From Deltaproteobacteria bacterium RIFCSPLOWO2_12_FULL_60_19 (GTDB lineage Bacteria > Desulfobacterota > Binatia > UBA9968): a stretch of DNA of 54,101 nucleotides. A model generated the notes under the pieces. It was not told the origin of the DNA. It saw nothing but the letters and a program-made list of their open reading frames with translations, and made no database searches. The number at the start of each line of letters is the position of its first letter. The stretch's first letter is position 1. Below are positions 6,626 to 19,279 of this stretch, one piece after another. The stretch is from NCBI GenBank assembly GCA_001798595.1, contig MGSS01000031.1, forward strand, positions 1 to 54,101, given 5' to 3'. The translations under genes and the position numbers were made by a program.

Positions 6626-8599
6626 ATGGCTGCCGTCGAAAAACGCGATCTCATCTCGATCGAAGACCTGTCGGATCGGGAGATCGAGGAAATTTTCGCT
6701 ATCGCCGATGAGATGCTGGCGCTGGACCGCAGCGGCCCGGGAGCGCAGGCGCTCGCCGGCAGGATCATGGCGACGCTCTTTTACGAGCCGAGCACCCGCA
6801 CGCGTCTATCGTTCGAGTCTTCGATGCAACGGCTCGGCGGCTCGGTGATCAGTTGCCCCGATATGCGAAGCTCTTCCACCGCCAAGGGAGAAACCATCGC
6901 CGACACCGCCAGAGTCGTTTCGAGCTACGCCGACGTTCTGGTGGTGCGCCACTACTGGGACGGCGCGGTTCAAGCGATGGCCGAGTACGCCGACGTGCCT
7001 GTGATCAACGCCGGCGACGGAGGCCACGAGCATCCCACGCAGACGCTGTGCGACCTTTATACGCTGAAAAAAGAGAAAGGCGACCTCAAGGGGCTGACCG
7101 TCGTCATCTGCGGCGACCTGAAGCATGGCCGCACGATCCACTCGCTCGTCTATGCCCTGGCGCGCTTCGGAGTCAACGTCGTGACCCTGGCGGCCGGCGG
7201 CATGGAGCTGCCGCAGTACGTCGTGGAACGGTTGGAAAGCCGATACCATTACAATCTCGCCTCCGTGACATCGAAGGATCTGCAGGCCGTCGTCACAGAG
7301 ACCGATGCGATCTATCTGACGCCGAATCAGCCGCACCAGTTGGCTCTTTTCACCCAGGTGGACCCGAAGATTCAAAACCGGATTCGCAGCATCGCCTCCG
7401 GCCTCAAGTTCGACGCCTTCTATATGACGCGCAAACAAAAAGAGCGAATGAAAGAGAACGGCGGACAGCGCGCGGAGTATCCGAGCCTGGATGAGCGCTT
7501 TCTGAAGGAGCGGCGGTTCAAGGATACCGTCGTGATGCATCCGCTGCCGCGCGTGGACGAACTGTCTCCGGCGATCGACAAAGATCACCGCGGCATCTAC
7601 TTCAAGCAGGCCGCCTACGGCGTGCCGATCCGAATGGCGCTGCTGAAGTTTCTGTTGACGCGGCCCGCCGCCGCAGAAGGCCGAGAGCTGCGGAGAAAGG
7701 CTCAGCTCTACGAGAGTCCCGAGGCGCTCGGTCCCGAGTGCGCCAACACGAACTGCGTGACTCGCGCCGAGAGCCTGTCGGCGAGGCCCCGCTTCGAGAT
7801 CGTCTTTACCGGCCCGGGAGGGAGCCTGATCCTGCGCTGCTTTTACTGCGATCACCAGCTCAAGGTGCAGTACGTGGGGCATAGCATCTCCAAGCGGTAC
7901 TGCCCGTACGACATCGCGCTCGCCGCTACGGTTACGGAGTGGTTCCAACGGCGCGAGCTGGCGATCTTCGATTCCATCAAGCAGGCGGAAGAGCTGCGCT
8001 ACGAGCCTTACAAAGGCGGGCCGCAGCGGAGCATCATGGACGAGGAAGAGATCCGCAGCGCCATCCATCAGGTGGCCGAGCAGATTCTCAAAGAGAGCGA
8101 AGAGATCGAGCGGCTGCTGCTCCTGGGCGTCAAAACGAAAGGGCTTATTCTCGCCAGGCGGATCGCCGAAGAGATAGAGCAACAATCCCGGCGCAAGATC
8201 GAGGTCGGAGAGATCGAGATCTTCGGCAGCGGAGAAGGCATCCGCAGAGCGACGGCGGCGACGGACGAGACGGAACCGCTCGCGCTGAAAGACCGGCCGA
8301 TCGTTCTCGTCGACGACGTGATCTACACGGGACGGACGGTCAAGAGCGCGCTGAGCATTATTTTCAAGGCCGGGCGGCCGAAGTCGGTCCGCCTGGCGGT
8401 GTTGGTGGACCGTGGCCACCGGGAAGTGCCGCTGAAACCTAACTACGTCGGGAAGCATATCCCGACCTCGGAGAAGGAAAGGGTGCGGGTGAAGCTCCGC
8501 GAGGTGGAGCAGGACGAGAAAGACAAGGTCGTGATCTACTCCATCGTCACACCGGATCATGCAATGGAGCAAAATGAGATCGTAGCTGGTAGGTCGTAG
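6626..8599 (+). CDS. pyrB: Aspartate carbamoyltransferase fused to a PyrI zinc domain and a second PyrR domain
   Basis: This 657-residue protein has three parts. Residues ~1-345 are a PyrB catalytic chain: STRTR (56-60), AKGET with the lysine near 87, HPTQ (136-139) and HPLPR (305-309). Residues ~370-430 match the zinc-binding domain of the ATCase regulatory chain: C372-x4-C377, 27 residues, C405-x2-C408, with [10 protein letters not shown] close to PyrI's N.NC....EP. The ~100-residue allosteric nucleotide-binding domain of PyrI is missing. Residues ~466-640 are a complete PyrR-like phosphoribosyltransferase with PRPP loop [13 protein letters not shown]. Fused PyrB-PyrI is known (for example in Thermotoga); I do not know of the PyrR addition. 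It lies nine bases after pyrR. Confidence 0.9.
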   Translation: MAAVEKRDLISIEDLSDREIEEIFAIADEMLALDRSGPGAQALAGRIMATLFYEPSTRTRLSFESSMQRLGGSVISCPDMRSSSTAKGETIADTARVVSSYADVLVVRHYWDGAVQAMAEYADVPVINAGDGGHEHPTQTLCDLYTLKKEKGDLKGLTVVICGDLKHGRTIHSLVYALARFGVNVVTLAAGGMELPQYVVERLESRYHYNLASVTSKDLQAVVTETDAIYLTPNQPHQLALFTQVDPKIQNRIRSIASGLKFDAFYMTRKQKERMKENGGQRAEYPSLDERFLKERRFKDTVVMHPLPRVDELSPAIDKDHRGIYFKQAAYGVPIRMALLKFLLTRPAAAEGRELRRKAQLYESPEALGPECANTNCVTRAESLSARPRFEIVFTGPGGSLILRCFYCDHQLKVQYVGHSISKRYCPYDIALAATVTEWFQRRELAIFDSIKQAEELRYEPYKGGPQRSIMDEEEIRSAIHQVAEQILKESEEIERLLLLGVKTKGLILARRIAEEIEQQSRRKIEVGEIEIFGSGEGIRRATAATDETEPLALKDRPIVLVDDVIYTGRTVKSALSIIFKAGRPKSVRLAVLVDRGHREVPLKPNYVGKHIPTSEKERVRVKLREVEQDEKDKVVIYSIVTPDHAMEQNEIVAGRS

Positions 8600-8609
8600 G
8601 GGCGAAACC

Positions 8610-9800
8610 GTGAGCATAAGCGAATCAAAACAGCAGCGGGCGATACTCGCACTGGCGGATGGAACCTTCTATGTGGGCCGCGCCTTCGGCGCCGAGGGCG
8701 AGGCCGCCGGGGAAGTCGTGTTCAATACGAGCATGACCGGCTACCAGGAAATCTTGACCGATCCGTCGTACGAGGGGCAGCTGGTCGCGATGACCTATCC
8801 CGAGATCGGCAACGTCGGCGTCAATCCCGAGGACGTGGAATCGCGCAAGCCTTACGTCAAGGGCTTCATCGTGAAAGAGTATACAGCCGTGCCAAGCAAC
8901 TGGCGCGCGACCCAGCCGCTCCACGAATACATGAAAGAGCACGGCATCGTCGGCATCGAAGGAATAGACACCCGCTCATTGGTGCGCCGCCTGAGAGATC
9001 AAGGCTCGCAGGAAAGTATTATTTCGACGCTGACGGACAATCCCGAAGCGCTGATCGCAAAAGCCAAGGCATCGCCCGGACTGGTCGGCAGAGATCTGGT
9101 GAAAGAGGTGACCTGTCAGGAAGCCTACGATTGGGAGCAGGGGGTATGGGAGCTGGGGAGGGGATATCGGAGCAGGGGGCCAGAGGAGCAGGGGGAAAAG
9201 AGCAGATCCAAAAAAGCGAGTTTTGAGAGGCCGCGTTACTTTGTCATCGCGTACGACTACGGGATCAAGCACAACATCCTGCGAAACCTGACGGAATCCG
9301 GCTGCAGAGTTAAAGTGGTTCCGGCATCGACCTCAGCCGAGGACGCGCTCTCGCTGAATCCCGACGGCATTTTCCTCTCCAACGGGCCCGGCGATCCCGA
9401 CGCCGTCCCTTATGCGAAGGAGAACGTGCAAAAACTCATCGGTAAAAAACCGATCTTCGGCATCTGCCTCGGCCATCAAATCATGGGATTGGCGCTCGGC
9501 GGAAAGACCTACAAGCTCAAATTCGGCCATCACGGCGCCAACCAGCCGGTGATGGATCTGACGACCCGCAAAGTCGAGATCACGACGCAGAACCACGGCT
9601 TTGCCGTCGATGCCGACTCGCTCAAGGGCGCAACCGAGGTGACGCATCTCAACTTGAACGACAACACGGTCGAGGGGCTGGCGCACCGCGAGCTGCCGAT
9701 TTTTTCCGTCCAATATCACCCGGAATCTTCGCCCGGCCCGCACGATGCAAGCTATCTGTTCCGCAGATTCACCGAGATGATGGAGCAGCAGCGCCCTTAG
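8610..9800 (+). CDS. carA: Carbamoyl-phosphate synthase small (glutaminase) subunit
   Basis: The N-terminal CarA domain ([31 protein letters not shown]) is followed by a class I glutamine amidotransferase domain. The nucleophile is C286 (GICLGHQ) and the triad partners are H370 and E372 ([12 protein letters not shown]). It supplies ammonia to CarB for carbamoyl phosphate, used by the neighbouring PyrB. GTG 8610 gives the standard start. Residues ~176-202 between the domains form an unusual G/E/R/S-rich linker encoded by a GGAGCAGGGGG repeat (see repeat entry). The gene ends four bases before carB. Confidence 0.94.
   Translation: MSISESKQQRAILALADGTFYVGRAFGAEGEAAGEVVFNTSMTGYQEILTDPSYEGQLVAMTYPEIGNVGVNPEDVESRKPYVKGFIVKEYTAVPSNWRATQPLHEYMKEHGIVGIEGIDTRSLVRRLRDQGSQESIISTLTDNPEALIAKAKASPGLVGRDLVKEVTCQEAYDWEQGVWELGRGYRSRGPEEQGEKSRSKKASFERPRYFVIAYDYGIKHNILRNLTESGCRVKVVPASTSAEDALSLNPDGIFLSNGPGDPDAVPYAKENVQKLIGKKPIFGICLGHQIMGLALGGKTYKLKFGHHGANQPVMDLTTRKVEITTQNHGFAVDADSLKGATEVTHLNLNDNTVEGLAHRELPIFSVQYHPESSPGPHDASYLFRRFTEMMEQQRP
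9134..9195 (+). repeat. In-frame G-rich repeat inside carA
   Basis: GGAGCAGGGGG occurs three times (9134-9144, 9169-9179, 9185-9195) with related G-rich sequence between. It encodes the interdomain linker of CarA and looks like a short intergenic-type repeat that expanded within a coding sequence while keeping the frame. Confidence 0.75.
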
Positions 9801-9804
9801 TCCC

Positions 9805-13050
<3,246 letters not shown>

Positions 13051-13053
13051 AGG

Positions 13054-15279
13054 ATGAAGGAGGGAAGGTCCGCAAATCAATTTCCCGGAGCCTCGTCGAT
13101 CTACCGGCCAAGCGAAATCTCGCCTAAGGATTCCTTCCGCGCGCTCCTGACACCGCTCCGCTTTCTCAAGGGCGTGGGACCGATGCGCGCGGCCCAACTG
13201 GAGGCGCTGGGCCTCAAGAGTGTCGAGGACCTGCTCTATCATCTGCCGTTCCGCTACGACGACCGCAGAGAGATCCGCAAGATTCACCAGGCCGCCGTCG
13301 GCAAGATAGAGAGCTTTCTCGGCAAGCTGGTTGCCATCGACAAGCGCTTCGTTCCGAAAAGACGCAGGCATATTCTCACCGGCACGCTCACGGACGGGAC
13401 CGGCTATCTTGGACTCGTCTGGTATCGGGTGCCGCCCTACATGGCCGACGGGTTGAGCCGGGGGCAGCAGCTTTTGGTCCACGGCAAAGTGGAGCGGGGC
13501 ATGGGCGTCCAGAAGAGGATCGTCCACCCGGAATTCGAGCACGTCGATCTAGTGGACGACGGGCAGCAGCGGAAAATCCTGCCGGTCTATCTCAGGCCTA
13601 ACGGAATCCCGCTCCGCGCGATGCGCGGCTGGGTACGCCAGGCGCTCGACGCTTACGCGGTTCATGTATCGAGTTGCATTCCGGCGCCGATCGCGGCGCG
13701 GCAAGACTTGCAGGACCTGCCGCGCGCGATGCGCGAAGTCCATGAGCCGGAGAGTTCCGCCGATCCGGCTTCGCTCAACCGCTTCGCCTCCGACGCCCAC
13801 CGCTCGATCGTCTTCGACGAGTTCTTCTACCTCCAGTTGGGACTGGGGCTGAGGAAAAAATCGCGCAGCGCTGAGCACGGCATTGCGTTTCGCGCTGGCG
13901 CGCATCCCTTGGCGGAAAAAATGCGCGGCCTCCTCCCGTTCTCCCTGACGCGCGCGCAGACGCGGGTCATCGAAGAGATCCAGGGCGACATGGCGTCCGA
14001 CCGCCCGATGCAGCGCCTGCTTCAGGGCGATGTCGGGTCGGGGAAGACCATGGTCGCCTGGTTTGCCGCGCTGAGGGCGCTTGAGAACGGTTTTCAAGCC
14101 GTCTGGATGTCGCCGACCGAGTTGCTGGCCGAGCAGCATTTCCGAAATTTGAGCGGATTTGCCGAAACGCTCGGAGTTCGAGCGGCGTTGCTCACCGGCT
14201 CAATGCCGGCAAAAGCCAGGATGGAAACACTGGAGCGGATTAGAAACGGCGAAATCGGTTTCGTCGTCGGCACACATGCCCTGATTCAAGAGGGCGTCGA
14301 GGCGCCGCGCCTGGGCCTCGGCGTCATTGACGAGCAACATCGTTTTGGCGTCGGTCAACGGATGGCGCTCCAGCGGCTTGCCGGGTTGCGGAAGTCCGCT
14401 GCGCCGTGCATGGTGAGCCCAGTCGAACCACAGCCCGATATTCTGTTGATGAGCGCGACTCCCATACCCCGCAGTCTGGCGATGGTGCTCTACGGGGATA
14501 TGGAGGTATCCTCGCTCGATGAGATGCCTCCGGGCCGGACACCGGTTGAGACGAAGCTTTTCAAAGAAGCCGAGCGCTCCAAACTCTATGATCTGACGCG
14601 CGCAGAGCTACAGAAGGGACATCAAGCTTACGCGGTCTATCCGCTGGTGGAAGCGTCGGAAAAGCTGGAGCTGCGCGACGCCACGCGAATGTTTCAGGAG
14701 CTTTCGCAGGGCGCATTCAACGGCTTTCGAGTGGGATTGATCCATGGACGGATGAACACGATGGAGCGTGACGAAACGATGCGCCGGTTCAAGCAGGGCG
14801 ACTTGCAAGTGCTCGTGGCGACGACGGTCATCGAAGTAGGGATCGACGTTCCCAACGCGACGGTCATGGTGGTGGAGCACGCGGAGCGCTTCGGCTTGTC
14901 GCAATTGCATCAGCTCCGAGGGAGAGTCGGGAGAGGAGAGGCTGCCTCGCATTGCCTGCTCGTTCATTACGGAAAGACCAGCGCCGATGCGCTGGCGCGG
15001 CTGCGGGTGATGGAGAAAGAACATGACGGCTTTAAGATCGCCGAGGCCGATCTTGAACTCCGCGGTCCCGGCGAGCTGCTCGGCACCCGGCAGTCCGGCA
15101 TCGCCGATTTTCGTCTGGCGAATCTCGCGCGCGACGCCCGCTTGCTGCTGGAAGCGCGCAAGGAAGCCTTGAGCTGGCTTGAATTCGACCCGGCGCTCAG
15201 GCGGCCGGAGTCGCGCGCGCTCAAGGAGGTGCTCAAGCATCGCTGGGGCGGCAGGCTGGAGTTGGGAGGAGTGGGGTAG
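13054..15279 (+). CDS. recG: ATP-dependent DNA helicase RecG
   Basis: The protein has RecG layout: an N-terminal helix-hairpin-like start (LRFLKGVGPMRAAQLEALG), an OB-fold wedge (residues ~80-170, ending near RIVHPEFEHVD) and two helicase lobes. Walker A GDVGSGKT lies near residue 327, the Walker B box reads DEQH, and motif III is MSATPIPRSLAM. Motif VI is QLRGRVGRGE. RecG remodels stalled forks and branch-migrates Holliday junctions. Length 741 is within the family range. The ATG chosen is three bases after carB's stop, but the first ~30 residues are not conserved-looking and a later start is possible. Confidence 0.93.
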   Translation: MKEGRSANQFPGASSIYRPSEISPKDSFRALLTPLRFLKGVGPMRAAQLEALGLKSVEDLLYHLPFRYDDRREIRKIHQAAVGKIESFLGKLVAIDKRFVPKRRRHILTGTLTDGTGYLGLVWYRVPPYMADGLSRGQQLLVHGKVERGMGVQKRIVHPEFEHVDLVDDGQQRKILPVYLRPNGIPLRAMRGWVRQALDAYAVHVSSCIPAPIAARQDLQDLPRAMREVHEPESSADPASLNRFASDAHRSIVFDEFFYLQLGLGLRKKSRSAEHGIAFRAGAHPLAEKMRGLLPFSLTRAQTRVIEEIQGDMASDRPMQRLLQGDVGSGKTMVAWFAALRALENGFQAVWMSPTELLAEQHFRNLSGFAETLGVRAALLTGSMPAKARMETLERIRNGEIGFVVGTHALIQEGVEAPRLGLGVIDEQHRFGVGQRMALQRLAGLRKSAAPCMVSPVEPQPDILLMSATPIPRSLAMVLYGDMEVSSLDEMPPGRTPVETKLFKEAERSKLYDLTRAELQKGHQAYAVYPLVEASEKLELRDATRMFQELSQGAFNGFRVGLIHGRMNTMERDETMRRFKQGDLQVLVATTVIEVGIDVPNATVMVVEHAERFGLSQLHQLRGRVGRGEAASHCLLVHYGKTSADALARLRVMEKEHDGFKIAEADLELRGPGELLGTRQSGIADFRLANLARDARLLLEARKEALSWLEFDPALRRPESRALKEVLKHRWGGRLELGGVG

Positions 15280-15289
15280 GCAGGGCCGT

Positions 15290-15334
15290 GATCGTGCTCG
15301 TTCCTCGTGCCCGTCACGAACACGAGCAACGATC
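15290..15334. repeat. Inverted repeat after recG
   Basis: GATCGT.GCTCGT...TCGTG on the left mirrors CACGA..ACGAGC.AACGATC on the right around CCCGT, giving a ~20-bp hairpin with small bulges. No T tract follows, so it is more like a REP-type palindrome or RNA-stabilising hairpin than an intrinsic terminator. Confidence 0.6.
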
Positions 15335-15395
15335 CGCTGTTTGCGAACCCTCCACGGATAGCTTATAAATTAGGTAAGCTTGCGAGGCTAACACC

Positions 15396-16574
15396 GTGGA
15401 ATTTCAACGCATCAAGAGGCTGCCCCCCTACGTCTTCAACATCATCACCGACTTGAAGCAGGAGGCGAGAAGGCGCGGCGAGGACGTCGTGGACTTCGGC
15501 ATGGGCAATCCCGATATGCCGACGCCGCCCCACATCGTGGCCAAGCTCGTCGAGGCCGCCAGCAAGCCGCAGAACCATCGCTACTCCGTATCGCGCGGCA
15601 TCTACAAGCTGAGGCTGGCGATCGCCGATTGGTACCGCAGGCGCTATCAGGTAGAGATCGATCCTGAAACCGAAGCGATCGTGACGATCGGGGTCAAGGA
15701 GGGATTGAGCCATCTGGTGTGGGCCATCGTCGATTCCGGCGATGTGGTCTTCTGCCCCAGCCCGACCTATCCCATCCACCAGTACTCCGTGGTCCTGGCG
15801 GGCGGCGATCTGCGCAATATCCCGATGCGCTCGAGCGAAGGCTTTCTGGAGCATCTCGAAGAGGCGATCAAGCAGACTTGGCCGAAGCCCAAGCTCTTGA
15901 TCATCAGCTTCCCGCACAATCCGACGACGGAGGTGGTGGATCTCGATTTCTTCGAGCGCGTCGTGCGCTTCGCCCAGGAGCACGGGTTGCTGGTGATTCA
16001 CGACCTGGCCTATGCCGACCTCACGTTCGACGGCTACCGGGCGCCGAGCTTTTTACAGGTGCCGGGCGCCAAAGAGCTGGGAATCGAATTTTTTTCGCTG
16101 TCGAAAAGTTACAACATGCCGGGCTGGCGGGTGGGCTTCGCCGTCGGCAACCGCGAGATGATCCATGCCCTGGCGCGGATCAAGAGCTATCTCGATTATG
16201 GAATCTTTCAGCCCGTGCAGATCGCCGCGATCCACGCGCTCAACGACGAGCAGGATTGCGTCGAGGAGATCCGCGAGACCTACCGCAAGCGGCGCGACGC
16301 GCTGGTGGATGGGCTGGGGCGCGTCGGCTGGAAGATCAAAAAGCCGAAGGGGACGATGTTTGTCTGGGCCGAGATTCCGGAGCCGTGCAAAAAGATGGGG
16401 TCGGTCGAATTCTCGAAGTTCCTGCTCAACGAGGCCAAGGTGGCCGTCTCCCCCGGGATCGGCTTCGGGCAATACGGCGACGAGTTCGTTCGCTTTGCTC
16501 TGATTGAAAACGAGCACCGCACCAAGCAGGCGATCCGCACGATTCGCCGGGCCTTGGCCAAGGTTCTCGACTAG
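15396..16574 (+). CDS. PLP-dependent aminotransferase class I/II, AlaC-like
   Basis: The 392-residue protein has fold-type I landmarks: substrate-loop start [27 protein letters not shown] with the PLP-contacting asparagine, [12 protein letters not shown], and the Schiff-base lysine K237 in [15 protein letters not shown], with [10 protein letters not shown] near the end. This pattern is closest to alanine/glutamate-pyruvate aminotransferases (AlaC/AlaA) and LL-DAP aminotransferase relatives. GTG 15396 is the likely start. It precedes homoserine dehydrogenase and threonine synthase, so it may serve amino-acid supply in that block. Exact substrate not resolvable from sequence. Confidence 0.88.
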   Translation: MEFQRIKRLPPYVFNIITDLKQEARRRGEDVVDFGMGNPDMPTPPHIVAKLVEAASKPQNHRYSVSRGIYKLRLAIADWYRRRYQVEIDPETEAIVTIGVKEGLSHLVWAIVDSGDVVFCPSPTYPIHQYSVVLAGGDLRNIPMRSSEGFLEHLEEAIKQTWPKPKLLIISFPHNPTTEVVDLDFFERVVRFAQEHGLLVIHDLAYADLTFDGYRAPSFLQVPGAKELGIEFFSLSKSYNMPGWRVGFAVGNREMIHALARIKSYLDYGIFQPVQIAAIHALNDEQDCVEEIRETYRKRRDALVDGLGRVGWKIKKPKGTMFVWAEIPEPCKKMGSVEFSKFLLNEAKVAVSPGIGFGQYGDEFVRFALIENEHRTKQAIRTIRRALAKVLD

Positions 16575-16620
16575 CGTGACATCTTCCGTTCCCCCTTCGA
16601 CGGAGCCTGTCCCGAGCCAT

Positions 16621-16654
16621 CCGTTCATCCTTCGACAAAGCTCAGGACGAACGG
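16621..16654. repeat. Palindromic intergenic repeat (REP-like)
   Basis: CCGTTCATCCT (16621-16631) and AGGACGAACGG (16644-16654) form an 11-base hairpin with one mismatch around TCGACAAAGCTC. A related but degraded copy in opposite orientation lies at about 16684-16712 (CCGTTCATGCTGAGC..AGTCGAAGCAT). Palindromes of this TTCGACAAGCTCAGG type occur in many environmental genomes. They fill most of the gap 16575-16752. Confidence 0.65.
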
Positions 16655-16752
16655 TGGAGCGGTTGAGATCATTGGAGATTTTCCGTTCATGCTGAGCCTA
16701 GTCGAAGCATTCTTAGGGTTTTTCAGCAGAATCTCTCTGGGTGTCTGTCGCC

Positions 16753-18141
16753 ATGTCTGAAAAACGAAAAAAAGTCGCCATCGGCCTGCTCGGATCGGGG
16801 ACCGTGGGCGAGGCCGTTCAGGATTTTATCTTCGACGGCCTCAAGGGCAAGATCGGCGGCGATCTGCAACTTGAGATCGTCAAGGTCTACACTCGCCGTC
16901 CCAAGGGAAAAAAATGGCAGCGCTCCCGTCCGTCGCTGTTCACCGCGAATCCGCGCGAAGTCGTCGACCATCCCAAGGCGGAGATCATCGTCGAGGCGCT
17001 GGGATTTCAACAAGAGCGGCAACTCGACGGGTTTAAAGATCTCATCATCCGCGCCTTGAAAAACGGCAAAGCCGTCGTAACCGCCGACAAAGCCGTGTTG
17101 GCAAAATACGGAAAAGAGATCTGGGAGGCGGTGGCGAAGTACCGAGGAGAGCTTCGGTTCGAGGCCTGCGTTGCGGGCGGCGTGCCGATTATTCGCTCGC
17201 TCAGGGAGAGTTTTGCCGCCGAGGAGCCGGAGGCGATCTACGGCATCGTCAACGGCACCTGCAACTATATTCTCTCGGAGATGGGCCGGAACGGGAAGTC
17301 CTACGAGGCCGCGCTCCGCGAAGCGCAGCAGCGCGGGTACGCGGAGGCCAATCCGAGCGCCGACACCGGCGGCCGGGATGCCGAGGCCAAGCTCATCCTG
17401 CTCGCCGCGGTGGCTTTCGGCCTGCACTTGAAGCCCGGCCAGTTATGGCGCAACGGCATCGAAGAGATTCACGCGCTGGACTTTTTGTATGCCGCGCAAA
17501 AGGGCCGCAGCACGATCAAGCAACTGGTCATGGCCCGGCGCGAAAACCGCTCCGTGGAGACCTATATCTCTCCGGTCCTCGTCCCGGAGGGCCACGTTCT
17601 CGCGGCAATCGACGGCGCCACCAACGCGGTCTTCTTCAAGGGAAAGAGGAGCGGCGAGGCGGCGCGCGACTGGAACTATCTCTTCGCCGGTCCGGGCGCC
17701 GGCGGCGGGCCGACCGCGGTCGCGATCCTGGGCGACGTCTGCGAATTAGCCCGCGGCCGGGGAGGAGCGCCTCGCGGGCCGTTGAATCTCTTCCGGTCCG
17801 GCTCGCCGGCCGTGCTGGCGAAAACAGAGCGGATACGCGGCAGCTTCTATGTGCGGCTCGTGGTGAAAGATCGCGCCGGAATCGTCGGCGATATCTGCCA
17901 GACGCTCGGCAAGGCCGGCATCAACGTCTCCGAGATCTGGCAACTCGATCACAGCCGCGAGGAGCGGGAAGCGCTCGCGCTGAGTTGCCGCATCAAGGAG
18001 AATCCGCAAACGATACTGCCGTTCGTCATCACGCTCGAGCGCGCCGCCGTCGGGCAGGTTAAGAAAGCGCTCAAGGTGATCGAGGGGCGCAGCTATATCC
18101 TTGCGAAGCCCCTGTGGTTTCCGATATGGAGAAATGAGTAG
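16753..18141 (+). CDS. hom: Homoserine dehydrogenase with C-terminal ACT domain
   Basis: The NAD(P)-binding fold opens with IGLLGSGTVGEAV. The family segments GKAVVTADKAVLAKYG, GGVPIIRSLRE and VNGTCNYILSEM follow. The dimerisation/catalytic part includes ADTGGRDAEAKL, and an ACT domain lies at about residues 370-440 (FYVRLVVKDRAGIVGDI), usually the threonine feedback site. It reduces aspartate semialdehyde to homoserine. It is monofunctional, with no aspartokinase fusion. ATG 16753 is preferred; GTG 16741 is also in frame. It overlaps thrC by eight bases. Confidence 0.94.
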   Translation: MSEKRKKVAIGLLGSGTVGEAVQDFIFDGLKGKIGGDLQLEIVKVYTRRPKGKKWQRSRPSLFTANPREVVDHPKAEIIVEALGFQQERQLDGFKDLIIRALKNGKAVVTADKAVLAKYGKEIWEAVAKYRGELRFEACVAGGVPIIRSLRESFAAEEPEAIYGIVNGTCNYILSEMGRNGKSYEAALREAQQRGYAEANPSADTGGRDAEAKLILLAAVAFGLHLKPGQLWRNGIEEIHALDFLYAAQKGRSTIKQLVMARRENRSVETYISPVLVPEGHVLAAIDGATNAVFFKGKRSGEAARDWNYLFAGPGAGGGPTAVAILGDVCELARGRGGAPRGPLNLFRSGSPAVLAKTERIRGSFYVRLVVKDRAGIVGDICQTLGKAGINVSEIWQLDHSREEREALALSCRIKENPQTILPFVITLERAAVGQVKKALKVIEGRSYILAKPLWFPIWRNE

Positions 18142-19279
18142 GGTGGAGCAGGTGAAGGCAAAAGAGCGCGACGCTGTAAAACCGGCAAAGAGCGCGGGGC
18201 CGCAAGCGTTGCCGCTCTGGCCGGGCGTGATCCGTTACTACTGGGACTTCCTGCCGGTGGAGCGGAAAGAGTGCATCGTCACGCTTCACGAGGGCAACAC
18301 GCCGCTCCTCCGCTGCCGCAATCTGGAGCGCGCGGTCGATCCGGATTTGAGCCTCTACCTGAAGCTCGAAGGTTTGAATCCGACCTGCTCCTTCAAGGAC
18401 CGTGGAATGACGGTCGCGATGAGCAAGGCGGTGGAGGACGGCAGCCGGGCGGTGATCTGCGCCTCGACGGGAAACACCTCCGCCTCCGCCGCGGCTTATG
18501 CCGCGAGGGCCGGCCTCAGGGCGTACGTCGTCGTGCCGCAGGGCAACATCTCGCTCGGGAAGTTGAGCCAGGCGATGATCCACGGCGCGAAGGTTATCGA
18601 GGTCGAGGGGAACTTCGACGTCGCGCTCAAACTGGTGCGCGAAGCGGCGCGGCAGTTTCCGATTACGCTCGTGAACTCGCTCAATCCGTACCGCATCGAA
18701 GGGCAGAAGACCGCCGCTTTCGAGATCTGCGACCACCTGGGCAAGGCGCCCGACTACCATTTTCTACCGGTTGGAAACGCTGGTAATATCACAGCTTACT
18801 GGAAGGGATATAAAGAATATCTTGATATCGGCAGGCTGTCATCGCTGCCCAAGATGATGGGTTTTCAAGCAGCCGGGGCGGCGCCGATCGTTTTGGGAAG
18901 GGTGATCGAGAAGCCCGAGACTATCGCGACGGCGATCAGGATCGGCAACCCGGCGAGTTGGCAAGGCGCCCTAGCCGCGCGCGACGAATCGGGCGGGGCG
19001 ATCGAAAGCGTCACCGACGACGACATCCTCGCCGCTTATAAGCTGCTCGCCGACAGCGAAGGAATTTTGGCGGAGCCGGCCTCGGCGATTTCCGTCGCCG
19101 GCGTCATCAAGAAACAGAAAGAAGGAATTTTCCGTGCGGGAGACGTCGTCGTCTGCACGCTCACCGGCCACGGGCTGAAAGACCCGGACATAGCGATCCG
19201 GCAGTCGGCCCAGCCGATCCGCATACCGCCCGATCTCAACCGTCTGAAGGAATTCTTCGAGCGCGAATCCGTCCGATGA
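18134..19279 (+). CDS. thrC: Threonine synthase
   Basis: This PLP fold-type II enzyme has the Schiff-base lysine K88 in CSFKDRGMTVA, the phosphate/PLP loop CASTGNTSASAAAYAARAG and the glycine loop PVGNAGNITAYWKG. It converts O-phosphohomoserine to threonine. ATG 18134 overlaps the end of hom by eight bases and has GGAG just upstream. The frame is open further upstream but inside hom. Its own stop TGA overlaps the ATG of the next gene (ATGA), so hom, thrC and the mutase-like gene are translationally coupled. Confidence 0.94.
   Translation: MSRVEQVKAKERDAVKPAKSAGPQALPLWPGVIRYYWDFLPVERKECIVTLHEGNTPLLRCRNLERAVDPDLSLYLKLEGLNPTCSFKDRGMTVAMSKAVEDGSRAVICASTGNTSASAAAYAARAGLRAYVVVPQGNISLGKLSQAMIHGAKVIEVEGNFDVALKLVREAARQFPITLVNSLNPYRIEGQKTAAFEICDHLGKAPDYHFLPVGNAGNITAYWKGYKEYLDIGRLSSLPKMMGFQAAGAAPIVLGRVIEKPETIATAIRIGNPASWQGALAARDESGGAIESVTDDDILAAYKLLADSEGILAEPASAISVAGVIKKQKEGIFRAGDVVVCTLTGHGLKDPDIAIRQSAQPIRIPPDLNRLKEFFERESVR

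Noticed and set aside
6806-8617. 603-codon open frame on the minus strand
   Set aside because: Antisense shadow of the PyrB fusion gene.
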